Positions 40,600-50,838 of a DNA stretch of 64,000 nucleotides are shown here, one piece after another. Under the pieces are notes generated by a model that did not search any database, was not told the origin of the DNA, and was given only the letters and a program-made list of their open reading frames with translations. How positions within the stretch are numbered: the first letter of the stretch is position 1; the number at the start of each line of letters is the position of its first letter. This stretch comes from Burhinus oedicnemus (taxonomy: Eukaryota > Chordata > Aves > Charadriiformes > Burhinidae): NCBI GenBank assembly GCA_008921705.1, contig VFFE01007836.1:3058360-3122359 (forward strand), given 5' to 3'. The position numbers were made by a program, and so were the translations under genes.

Positions 40600-42581
40600 T
40601 ATTCAAGTATCACTTCCTCCAAGCTCAGCATCAATGCATCCCTAAGAGCAAGAAATCAGGCAAGGGAAGCAGGAGACCTGCATGGTTGAGCAGGGAGCTT
40701 CTGAAAAAGCTCAAGTGGAAGAAGGAAGTTTACAGTAAGTGGAAGAAGGGACTGACCACTTGGGAAGATTACAAGAATGCTGCCAGAGTATGCAGGGACT
40801 AAACGAGGAAAGCCAAGGCCTCCTTGAAATTAAATCTGGCAAGGGGTGTCAAGGTCAACAGGAAGGGTTTCTTCAAGTACATTGGAGGCAGAAGGAAAAC
40901 TAGAGAAAATGTGGGCCCGCTATTGAATGAGACAGGGACCATGGTGACAGATGACACAGAGAAGGCAGAATTACTGAATGCCTTCTTTGGTTCAGTCTTT
41001 ACTGCTCAGGCCAGCCTTCAGGAGTCCCAGACTTTACAGGTAACAGAGGAAGTCTGGAGGAAGGAGGACTTTCCCTTGGTTGAGGAGGATGAAGTTGGAG
41101 ATCAGTTAAGTAAACTGGACATCCACAAGTCCATGGGTCCTGATGGGATGCACCTGTGAGTGCTGAGGGAGCTGGCAGAAGTCATTGTTGGGCCGCTCTC
41201 CGTCATCTTTGAAAGGTCCTGGAGAACAGGCGAGGTGCCTGAGGACTGGAGGAAAGCCAATGTCACTCCAGTCTTCAAAAAGGGCAAGAAGGAAGACCCG
41301 GGAAACTACAGGCCAGTCAGCCTCACCTCCATCCCTGTAAAGATGATGGAACAGCTCGTTCTGCACATCATCTCAAAGCATCTGATGGAAAAGAAGGTTA
41401 TCAGAAGTAGCCAACATGGATTCACCGAACAGAAGTCATGTCTGATTAATCTGATAGCCTTCTACGATGATGTGACTGGACAGATAGATGAGGGGAGGGC
41501 AGTGGATGTTGTCTACCTTGACTTCAGCAAGGCTTTCGACACCATCTCCCGCGCAATCCTCATAGGCAGGCTTAGGAAGTGTGGGTTGGATGAATGGACA
41601 GTGGGGTGGATTGAAAACTGGCTGGCAGATAGAGCTCAGAGGGTTGTGATTCGTGGCACAGAGTCTAGTTGGAGATCTGTGACAAATGGTGTTCCCCAGG
41701 GGTCAGTACTGGGTCCAGTCCTGTTCAACATATTCATCAAAGACCTGGATGAAGAAATAGAGTGTACCATCAGCAAGTTTGCTGATGATGCAAAACTGGG
41801 AGGGGTGGCTGACACACCGAAAGGCTGTGCTGCCATTCAGCGTGACCTGGACAGGCTGGAGAGTTGGGCAGAGAGAAACCTCATGAAGTTCAACAAGGGC
41901 AAGTGTAAGGTACTGCACCTGGGGAGGAATAACCCCATGCACCAGTACAGGTTAGGGGCTGACCCGCTGGAAAGCAGCTCACTGGAAAGGGACCTGGGAG
42001 TCCTGGTGGGCAGCAGGATAACCATGAGCCAGCAATGTGCCCTTGTGGCCAAGAAGGCCAATGGCATCCTGGGGTGCATCAAGAAGAGTGTGGCAAACAG
42101 GTCGCGGGAGGTTATCCTCCCCCTCTACTCTGCCCTTGTGAGGCCGCATCTGGAGTACTGTGTCCAGTTCTGGGCTCCCCGGTCCAAGAAGGACAGGGAA
42201 CTGCTGGAGAGGGTACAGCAAAGGGCTACAAAGATGATTAGGGGACTGGAACATCTTTCTTATGAGGAAAGGCTGAGGGACTTGGGTCTTTTTAGTCTGG
42301 AGAAGAGGAGACTGAGGGGGGATCTCATCAATGCTTACAAATACTTAAAGGGAGGGTGCCGGGAGGATGGCACCAGTCTTTTTTCAGTGGTGTCCAGTGA
42401 TAGGACAAGAGGTAATGGGCACAAACTTGACTATAGGAAGTTCCATCTAAACATGAGGAGGAACTTCTTTACTTTGAGGGTGGCAGAGCACTGGAACAGG
42501 CTGCCCAGAGAGGTGGTGGAGTCTCTGACCCTGGAGACATTCGCAACCCACCTGGACGCCATCCTGTGCGACCTGCTCTAG
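40582..42581 (+). pseudogene. CR1 ORF2, linker plus reverse transcriptase and C-terminal domain (frame 2 part)
   Basis: After the frameshift the polyprotein continues in one frame to TAG at 42579-42581, broken by TAA at 40800-40802 and TGA at 41157-41159. The first third is the basic linker (GKGSRRPAWLSRELLKKLK). The reverse transcriptase follows from about 41100: NYRPVSLTS, the catalytic Asp block [12 protein letters not shown], the [11 protein letters not shown] loop and the FADD active-site box. These occupy about residues 50-58, 119-130, 176-186 and 207-210 of the last open stretch. The conserved CR1 C-terminus ([47 protein letters not shown]) is complete. The RT core alone is unbroken for 473 codons. 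The second stop could be a decayed CpG Arg codon. There is no ATG at the apparent starts of the open stretches, so they are not separate genes. Confidence 0.9.
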
Positions 42582-42662
42582 GTGTCCCTGCTCTGGCAGG
42601 GGGGTTGGACTAGATGATGTCCAGAGGTCCCTTCCAACCCCTGTGATTCTATGATTCTGTGA
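42582..42662 (+). other. CR1 3' UTR and terminal 8-mer repeats
   Basis: The 81-base tail contains the bird CR1 hallmark GGTTGGACTAGATGATG, then TCCCTTCCAACCCC, ending in short ATTCTATG and ATTCTGTG repeats. This is the part recognised by the CR1 reverse transcriptase to start cDNA synthesis, and it explains why the element ends without poly-A. Confidence 0.9.
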
Positions 42663-42672
42663 TTTTATTATT
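42663..42672. repeat. Target-site duplication of the CR1 insertion, right copy
   Basis: TTTTATTATT here matches 39319-39328 exactly and directly follows the CR1 tail. The same caution applies as for the left copy. Confidence 0.55.
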
Positions 42673-42816
42673 AATATTTCATTAAAGTAGCTTAGTTCCT
42701 TCTAAACTCTTAACTCTCTCTTCCTCTCTTTCTCCTGCCTCCCTTCGAAGCAGAGCAGGAGAGAGAGAGCATCTGTCATTCTGCCTGATTGGGCCAGTCT
42801 GGCCCAAACCGTGACA
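42673..42816 (+). mobile_element. Solo LTR, 3' segment (continuation of the LTR starting at 38746)
   Basis: The LTR resumes after the CR1 with AATATTTCATTAAAG, then TTCCTTCTAAACTCTTAA, a CT-rich stretch, GCAGGAGAGAGAGAGCATCTGTC and the terminal GGCCCAAACCGTGACA. All of these have counterparts in the second LTR up to 50833. The 5-bp duplication CACCT follows immediately. Confidence 0.85.
42681..42686 (+). promoter_or_regulatory. Possible LTR polyadenylation signal (ATTAAA)
   Basis: ATTAAA lies downstream of the LTR TATA box and upstream of a T/C-rich stretch, as expected for the R region of an LTR. The second LTR lacks the AAAGTAGCTTAGT segment here and so has no hexamer. Function is inferred from position only. 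Confidence 0.4.
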
Positions 42817-42821
42817 CACCT
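42817..42821. repeat. Target-site duplication, right copy (CACCT), first solo LTR
   Basis: This is an exact copy of 38741-38745, directly after the LTR terminus GTGACA. Confidence 0.88.
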
Positions 42822-45605
42822 GTATGTTATATTGCAGAAATAGATGCACTTGGTTTAACAGGAACTTTCAACCCTAAGGAGGACTTGAATTTGCCTAACC
42901 TGTCCAACACATAACACAGCCTTTGGCGTTTTCTTGTATTGTGGTTGGGTTTTTTTTTTCCTTTTCTTTAAGAATTAAGAGTAATTATTAAAGAAATATT
43001 CATTTGTATTCAATATTCTGTCTCTAGTAAGAAAAATATACCCTGCTACTTTTAACATCTCTAGTTCAATCAAATCCATAACACATGAAGTCTAGTCTTT
43101 TCTTTGTTGTAAACAAAGTTGTTTACTAAAGTCCAATTAGTTACACTGAGACAAACCAAGGAGTTTTATATCACTGTAAACTGCTGAATAGAAGTCTTTT
43201 GAGTGTCATTTTTAACAATGTTTTTCTTAAAAAACATACTTTAAACAGCAGAATTTTCTAGCCTAGTGGGCAAATAACCTATTAATAAAAAATCATCAAA
43301 TAGCAATGAAATATTACTTTTTTCCCTTTCTGGCAGTTATTTAAATAACATTATTCTATAACTGGAATAAATATATTTGAGAGCTGTGATTCTGTACCAA
43401 CTCTTTTGTTATTTTTTTAGGCCATCATTTCTGCAAGTAAACATGAAGTGCTTGAACATTTTTACACAACTTGAAAAAAAACCCTGCCTCAGACATTGTC
43501 AGTGAGAGTGGAGATATGACCACATCTTAAGGTTCATCAGGCATTTAAAGTTAGTTTGTTCTCTTGCACAGGGAAGGAAAAAAGTTGCAGGTTTGGGTTT
43601 GTGGGTTTTTTTTCTGATACAGGAAAGAAAATGTCTTTTTAAAGTGCCTGAGAAGAGCTTATGCCTGAGATATATTTCCTTTTAGTTTCTACTATTACAA
43701 TGCTACTATGAAGTTTGGTTGATGTATTTAAGCCATCCTTCTAAGAAAGGATCTATGAAAAAATAATCACCTCTCAGGAGAAAAACCATCTGCACTTTGA
43801 TTGGCATTTTTACTTTGTCTTAAAAGAGCTTGCAACTCTGCCCTTAAGGGTTATCCTTCACCTTGCCTTCTGAAAAAATGTTGTTCAGCTGCTACTCCAA
43901 AATACGTTCACACTGCAGAGGGTATGCATAAGGTTCAAAATACTTTCTGCTTATAAGTACCCAAAGTTAACTAGCTCAATCCTGATGTTTTATTTTTATT
44001 TTTTGATTAATTGTATTTATTTTTTACTTTTTTTGCTAGTCATTTATTGGAGGATTTGATTTCTAATTGGAAAGTCATTTGCATGAGCCTGGACTTTGTT
44101 CTGTTTTGATTAGTCCTTGCTTAGACAAATCTCATATTGGTCAGAGAACTCACTGAGGCTGTTTTGGTAGATATGATAAGTTACAAGTAAACTTTTAATA
44201 GCAGCTTTAAGTTATAGTCCAAACATGAGGTAATATTGGCTACTAGCCACTCCAAGCCAGAAGATTTTCCAACCACAGACAGAAACATTATGTTTAAATC
44301 TGATCTTGAGATGTATAAGACTGTTAAAAGCCATCTTAGTTCCCCTCAGTTGTGTGGTCAATTGGGAAGTGGTTCACTTGCTTTGTCATGTGAATGAACA
44401 CATGCTCTTAGCGAACCACAAGGTCCTAAGCCAGCCCGAGTCTTCTGGTGAAGGTAACTGCTATGAGGAAAGATATATTAATGCAAAGCTCCAAGGGTGC
44501 GTTACTGGGGGCTGGACAGTCAAATTGTTCTGAGTCCACATTGTCTAAATAATTCTGGGCTTTTCCTAATTTATCAGGGTGATAGATCCTTAGGCCAAAG
44601 ACTATAAAATTGTTTTATAAGGTAGATAATCTTGTTGCATGGCCACAATAAGATGATTTATTTCTTTGAAAACTTTTTGAATCATTGAACCCCTGATACT
44701 TGTTGCTGGGTGAAATAAGAACTTTCTAGGCTTTAAAGTGAATTGAAAAAGGAAGTTCATGCTTTTAGGGTTTCCGAAAACAGACCTCAGAACAAAATTC
44801 CTTCCAGGATTGTTTGTTTGGGTGGTTTATTTGTTATTCTCCCAGTCTTAACATACCATTAGATCAAAATCTTTCACAGAGCAAGAATAAGTTGTAACAT
44901 GTATTAGGACAGTTGCGTAAATATATGTAACAGGTGTTTCAGGAAATAAAAAAATTATTTGAATGTTCAAATTTCAGCATAGCAGTAACTTTTTTATTCC
45001 TCCTATTTCTACTGAAAAGTTAGGCACAATCAGCATAGCCAGTTTCATGTGCTTCCCCAAGTTTCCTATTTAAAAGACAATTGATTTGTGCGTGTGCACA
45101 TGCATAATCTGGTTAATGAACACACTAGCCAAATTAATCTAGATTGATTATCCATGAAAAGTGGGTTAATTGAATAATAGCCATTGATACAAATGGCTAG
45201 TAGAAATTTTACTATATGTACATCTGAAGTTGACATATTTTGCTACAAAATAAAACAGTGAAAACAAGTATATTGATTCACATTAAAGTTGATTAATCTA
45301 TTCGTTAGTGTAATTTAATTGTCTGTAAAATTAGTTGCTAAACAGTAGGAAAAATAGTCATTTATTATAATTGTCTGTGTTAGAGTGAAGGAATGATTTT
45401 ATTGAGTGTTATACAAATAAATCCTAATTTTCTGAATATATGTATTAGAACTAAGGATGGTGTCATTTGCAATCACAGGAAATACTATGAAATTATAACA
45501 AATAGCTATTCACATTATCATCTTAGTTAATTATCAGACTTACTGTATTCAGCAGTCCATGTTATAGAGCAGTTTAAAGTGAGAGCCACATAAAAGAATT
45601 CATTA
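42822..45605. other. No recognisable feature; AT-rich
   Basis: Short T/G tracts occur near 42944, 43592 and 44811. Between 45080 and 45420 the sequence is dense in TAAT/ATTA words without being a simple repeat, which could reflect a homeodomain-site-rich element or only base composition. Confidence 0.5.
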
Positions 45606-46149
45606 TCAATAGGAAAAAAGAGGACCTAATTGAGAAATGCCAGCCAGTGTCTGCATCCTCAATAGAAGAAAAATGGACCCTATCACAAAATGCCAACTGT
45701 GGCCACGTTGCCTAATTTTCTTTTCGAGGACACTAAGCAGTAGATTGGATTAAAAAGGAACTGCCAAAGCCATTATCTTTCACTTTCAATAAAAATGAAC
45801 TGTGTCCAAATGAAAAATGCCAGACTTCATCCTTCCTTTCTTGAGGAAAACAGTAGAACCAATTAAAAAAAGCCTGGTCTGTACATTTTTTACATGTTAT
45901 GCTCTCTAGAAAAGAAAATAGAACATTAAGTCATTAAAAAAACTGCAATAGCAAAAGAAAGTTCTCATGAACTGCGAATGGAAAATGGGACATCAAAACA
46001 AAATTAAAGATTGGAAATATGGCCACCCAGTAGGTCTAATGCACATGTTTGACTAAATTTGTTGGTCCTCAAACATGTAAAATGTTATTTTTTTTCTTCT
46101 GAAAGAGAGGAGAACAGAGGACATTTAATAAATGTCAGCATCAAAACCT
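45606..46149. repeat. Highly degenerate tandem array, units of about 53-70 bp
   Basis: Seven or eight divergent units begin near 45606, 45659, 45717, 45783, 45837, 45903, 45973 and 46096. The last gap, 123 bases, would fit one unrecognisable unit. Each has a purine-rich start (AATAGGAAAAAAGAGGACC, AATAGAAGAAAAATGGACC, TTGAGGAAAACAGTAGAACC, AAAAGAAAATAGAACA), then an A-rich block ending AAATGCCA or similar (45637, 45690, 45761, 45817), then a looser pyrimidine-rich spacer. No frame is maintained and no family is recognised. The array is inferred by eye. Confidence 0.5.
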
Positions 46150-46279
46150 AAAATAGTTATTTTGTTTCATTGAATTTCAAAGTAGGAATAACCATATCCT
46201 ATAATTTCTTAGGCCAACCAAAAATGTTTTGCCCTACCATTTGTAGTTTACTTGCACTCTCTAAACTGAAGGAGAAATG

Positions 46280-47060
46280 ACACATAAAATTGTTTATTTT
46301 CTTTATTCAGAAAAATCCAGAAGCCTCTGCTGGCTACAAGTTATAAATGGGGCAGTATCCAAGCAGAGATACTTTGTCAACAGTGCTCAACAAACACATA
46401 TGCCTTCCAAAGACAAGCCCTAATCCATGGTCTGATGTTGCAGGTTAAAAATTGTGACTGTTTTGCTTCTGATTGTAATTTGTGCTGGGTAGAGGAAATT
46501 CCAAGTTTCTCAGCATCACTTGGGAGGAGAATGCCCTAACAGCAGCTTTTGTTACCAATTGACTCAAACGATTTCCATTATGCATTGGGATTTCATGCAG
46601 GAAGAGGGATATCACAGTGTTGTTCCAGGCCCTGTGTAATCACACAGTTCCATAGGAGCTTCATGGTGTAACCAGGATCATTTACTGTCAGCTGCTGACT
46701 TCACTTGACAGGGTGGTGCATACTGCGTGAATTTCATTTGCCACCTCAGTTTAGGTATATCTAAATGGAGAGTGCCCTTTATCACTTTGCAATCACACTA
46801 CTAAGGTGTAAGTCATAGAAACAGAATTAATCTCTGAATGCTGCAAATTCGTTGGCTAGATGTCACGAAATAAAAGACACGCTGCTCTGTGCTGATCCAA
46901 GATCAGCTCGGAAGCAAGGGCATTTGCATATCGTAAAGGTGAGGGGACTGTATCTGAGAAGTTATTCAGTAGATGCTGTGTTTTTAAAAAAAAAATCCCT
47001 TTTGTGATCTCAGCAGTCTGCCACTCCCTCTTTGAGTGAAAACAAAATCTCGCTAAATAC
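46280..47060. other. Candidate conserved non-coding element (regulatory-like), unconfirmed
   Basis: This stretch has higher complexity than its surroundings, few simple runs, stops in all frames and clustered binding-site-like words. These include an octamer ATTTGCAT at 46922-46929 and TTTGCAATCACAC near 46787. It resembles deeply conserved vertebrate enhancers in texture, but conservation cannot be seen from a single sequence. The call is an impression only. Confidence 0.2.
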
Positions 47061-50000
47061 GCCTGCAGCTATACTCTGCCATTCTGCAGCAGAGCAGTGA
47101 CAAGGAGAGAATTACAGATTACTCTTGACCACATTCCTTCTCATTATGACCTTGATTCCTTGTCTCTGTCCTTTTCCTAAGTGATTGTATGCGCACAAGT
47201 CCACAAAGGATATGAGAAATACTGTCACTGATTGGGAAGGTTTTTATCTGACTAGATAGATATGCATTTCTGTAGAACTAGACCATACCTTTGCCAAACA
47301 GATACTTTCTCCTTTTCTGAATCCTCAAAATAGCAACTTTTAAATGAAAGTTTTTAAGTACTGACAATGAGACGTCCATTCATGCCACTGTAAAATTACA
47401 TTATCTCTCACTTGGTGTCAACAAGTCATAGCAACAGCACCATGTCTTACTAATGGCATCTAGCCAGTAGACATGCATTGCATACACTACAGTACTCTTC
47501 ACTCTCAGAACAGCTGTTCTTCAATCTTAAAATAACAAATAAATAAATAAACCCTTTTTGTTGGTGATAATTAAGCAGTGGCATCCGTTTTCTGTGCAGT
47601 TGTGATAATATGTTTGTGATAGTGAGATTGTTTTGTTTATGCTAATTGTTTAGTTGGTGGTGCTCATGCATACATCATCTAATGCAAATCCTCTTCAATC
47701 TGTTGCTAAGCGGTTATTACTGTGGATCTTGTGAAATGGTAACTATATGAAATAAAACAGAAAAAGATACTTTCCTGAATTGCACAAACATTTCTCACAC
47801 ATGATATTTTCTCTTCTTAGCATATTTATCTCAATATCTATTTTTAAAACTTAGATCTTCTATAAAAAAACTGCAGGATATAAAGGTCTAATATCTATCT
47901 ATTAATCTTTTCATAGGTTTCTAATGTTGGGTGGGTGGCTTGTGTGTAAGAGAGAATTCATGCTGGCTTATTCAAAGACTACTTGTTCCCAGACAGTTCT
48001 TTTTTTGATCCACATATACAATAAACACAGAAGAAAGGAATTTTTGAAGTTCAAATTTCTCTCGGAACTGACAGTTTAATAAGAAACCATGGTTCTCAGT
48101 TACCTCCCTATTATAATTTATACAATACAAGTCTTTGAAATGAGGACTGAAAAGCACAGGCAGGCTTCATACTAAAAGGCTATCATCTTCATTTAATCAA
48201 TACTACAAAGACAAAAGATCACAAAAATTGTATTCTGTAAATGCCCCTGTGCAGTGTTGGAATAAAGTTAATTTCATGAATGGAGGTCGTTTCACATGCA
48301 TGTTTGTTTGGATAACTGATAAAAAGAAGGGTTAGCATTTATTAGGGGAGGAATTTCTTGTTGGTGGGGGAAGGTAGTGGTGTTTTCTTTCCACACACTC
48401 GCTCACACCATTGCCTATCTACTAATTGATTAATTGACCATCTATTAGACTTCCCTATTGTACTCTACTTTCCAGCAAATTAAATAATCCTGTTCTCACA
48501 TTGTTGCTAGTGGCAGTGGAGGTTCAGTCTACTTCAGAAACATTATAGTCTAACGAGAGCTATAAATAGTGGCAGGTTATTTTTTATGAAGCTTTACAAT
48601 GAGTATCATAAATATCTGATGATTTTAATTGAGTCTTATTAAGATATTTAAACTCTACTGATTACATGGCAAATAATAAAATTGTATCTATTTAACACCT
48701 GTGAAAGGCAAACTAGGTATTTATTACATACATTTTAACATTAAGTAAATACATGCAGCAACACCTTGTATTTAACAGACAATTGTTGCATTATATATGT
48801 TTTTCTCCAGCTCAAAAACATTAGAACAGATATTTCAAACAACCACATAGTACACTGTAGGTTAAAGACCAACTGAATACCCAAAATATACTAAATGAGA
48901 TTTTGAACCCATGACGTTGATATGTGTCTGTTACATAGCCACTTATCAGCAGTAAGTAGTTTACTTAAATATTGTTAATAATGACCATTTAGCATTCAAC
49001 ATACAGGTGCTGTCTCGGTGAAAAATTAAATGCTTCTTTGAGACCCTGTATTCAGCGTGAAGAATTACTACAGTTTTCTTATACAGTTAGAAACATCTGT
49101 GTTAGTATAGGGGAGAAAACAATATTGCAAATAACCAGTTATCTTAATCTTGAGCCTTCTCAAATACACACCAGAAAAACACTGGTGATTTTAGATGGGT
49201 TTAAATTAAAAAAACTAAAGCTATGTAGATATACAGTTTGCATAAACCTCAGTCAAGCATAAATGCTGAGTGTGGTTTATTTGATGTACCTCTGGTTGAG
49301 TAGACTGGCACTCCTTGCAAATGCAGAGAGTAAATATATTAATATATATCTCATGTGTAATTGTCTGAACATCTTGATTTGCCATTTAAAGCTTTGTGGT
49401 TAAACCATAATGCTCATGTATTGCTTTATGTTAGTATCCTGGCATGCTGCAAATCTATATAATGACATACTATGTTTGAGCACTGAAACCTAATGACTGG
49501 AGAACTTGAACAGGAGGACACTTAGTTTTTGGCCCAGAAAAGGGTTAGCATGGTATATGATCTGTTCAATCCAAGTTAAAAAGGACACTACTAGACACTT
49601 ACAGAGGCACAACTATATGGAATATAGAAAACTAGTATTACATAGAAGTTCAATGGCTTTCAGGATTGTGATTCACTGAAATATTTGCAAGGTTAGGAAC
49701 TTAGGTGCAAATGATGCAAAATGATAAGATCTTTAAATCTGCAAATTTCAGATACTGAGATATTATGAAAGAATCAATGTGTTTTCTAGCAGAATGGAGC
49801 AAGCTGTACCCCAGGACTGAAAGGAAGGAACATTGGGCAGATTTAGAAGAGGTTAGCAAAGGTTAGAAAAAGATGCAGAAAGTACAATCATTGTGCATGT
49901 GAGTTTAAATCTAGTTTGAGTTCCTAAGAGTATTTTTCCTAATAAAGAGCTGGCTGTCCTTGCTGTATTCCGGATGCTGAATTTATTCTGTGAGAGCAGC

Positions 50001-50148
50001 CACAGTTTGGAGCAGGTATGAAACTTTTTCACTGGTGGACTACTGTAACTGGACCTTGTTCTCATCCTTATTGAATGAACTGTGAGTATTTTCTCACTTT
50101 GTCAGGTTTCGGTTGAAGCCAGAATTCACTTGGATGAAAGTTTGTTCA
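47061..50148. other. No recognisable feature
   Basis: This AT-rich sequence has a short AAAT repeat near 47530 and stops in all frames. No repeat family or gene is recognised. Confidence 0.55.
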
Positions 50149-50153
50149 AGATG
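50149..50153. repeat. Target-site duplication, left copy (AGATG), second solo LTR
   Basis: AGATG lies directly before the TGTCCTGG start and recurs at 50834-50838. It differs from the CACCT of the first LTR, so the two LTRs come from separate integrations. Confidence 0.85.
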
Positions 50154-50833
50154 TGTCCTGGTTTGAGGTAAAACAGGACCAATTTTGTTCAGTAACTTTA
50201 CTTGTTAGCTAGGCCTCTTCTAACTGCTGGAATTAACAGCCTGTTGTGCAGAAACTGTTCGCTCTCAGAGTGATAAGACCCATGTTTAGAGCTGATGCCA
50301 AGGAACATATGCAGAGAGGCTCTTGATTATACTTATTGCTATGACAACCAAGGCCAGCCAACTTTGTTACTTGCCCCGTTGGAGGGTTGGAAGCGGAAAA
50401 GTGCAGAGGGGTCACACCTGCGGGGAGGAGCGGACAGGACAGGTGACCCAAAACTGACCAACAGGGTATTCCATCCCATCTGCCTCATGCTCAGTACAAA
50501 AGCTGAGGGATCAAAGAGTCAGTCCTCTTTCTTCAATGACCGGCATCCTGGGAGGACTCGGTCTCTGCGTCTGCCTTTGATCCCGATCCTGAATCCAGAT
50601 CCGGAATCCAGTTCCCGTCTGTCACTGAGTCCAGTCTGGGACTTCCCCGGCGCCTGCTGGTGACGTGACTGCCATACCGGGAGCTTGATATGGTTCTATA
50701 TATATATATTTCATTTCCTTCTAAACTCTTAAGTCTCTCTTTTTCTCTCTCTTTCTTGCCTCCTGAGTGGAGCAGGAGAGAGAGAGCATCTGTCGTTCCA
50801 CCAGACTGGGCCAATCTGGCCCAAACCACGACA
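50154..50833 (+). mobile_element. Solo LTR of the same ERVL-like family, second copy (680 bp)
   Basis: This complete TG...CA element starts TGTCCTGGTTTGAGG and ends GGCCCAAACCACGACA, in the same orientation as the LTR at 38746. It contains a short TA repeat near 50697-50709 where the first copy has a longer T/A-rich stretch, and an 11-base segment (CCAAAACTGAC near 50450) missing from the first copy. It carries more CpG sites than its sister, for example around 50421 and 50663. No retroviral internal sequence lies on either side. The 122-codon open frame inside it is chance and not a gene. Confidence 0.88.
50495..50501 (+). promoter_or_regulatory. Decayed TATA-like site of the second LTR (TACAAAA)
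   Basis: This is the position equivalent to the TATAAAA box of the first LTR, in the context TGCTCAG...GCTGAGGG. One T-to-C change breaks the consensus. Confidence 0.45.
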
Positions 50834-50838
50834 AGATG
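50834..50838. repeat. Target-site duplication, right copy (AGATG), second solo LTR
   Basis: This is an exact copy of 50149-50153, directly following the terminal ACA of the LTR. Confidence 0.85.

Larger units (their letters stand above)
39329..42662 (+). mobile_element. CR1: CR1 LINE retrotransposon, 5'-truncated, nested inside an LTR
   Basis: This 3,334-bp non-LTR retrotransposon carries, in order, the C-terminal part of ORF1, an endonuclease/reverse-transcriptase ORF2 and the CR1 3' UTR ending in ATTCTATGATTCTGTGA. Full-length bird CR1 is roughly 4.5 kb, so about a quarter is missing at the 5' end, as expected from incomplete target-primed reverse transcription. It lies in the same orientation as the host LTR, which it splits at the T/A-rich stretch just before the ATTAAA hexamer. 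The catalytic motifs are intact, but the coding sequence has one stop in ORF1 and one frameshift and two stops in ORF2, so this copy cannot move by itself. It must be younger than the LTR that it interrupts. Confidence 0.95.

Noticed and set aside
50295..50663. 122-codon open frame in the second LTR
   Set aside because: It is chance openness in LTR sequence. The first LTR copy does not preserve it.
38746..50833. A full ERV provirus bounded by two LTRs
   Set aside because: The outer and inner target duplications pair within each LTR (CACCT with CACCT, AGATG with AGATG), and the 7.3 kb between them has no gag, pol or env sequence.
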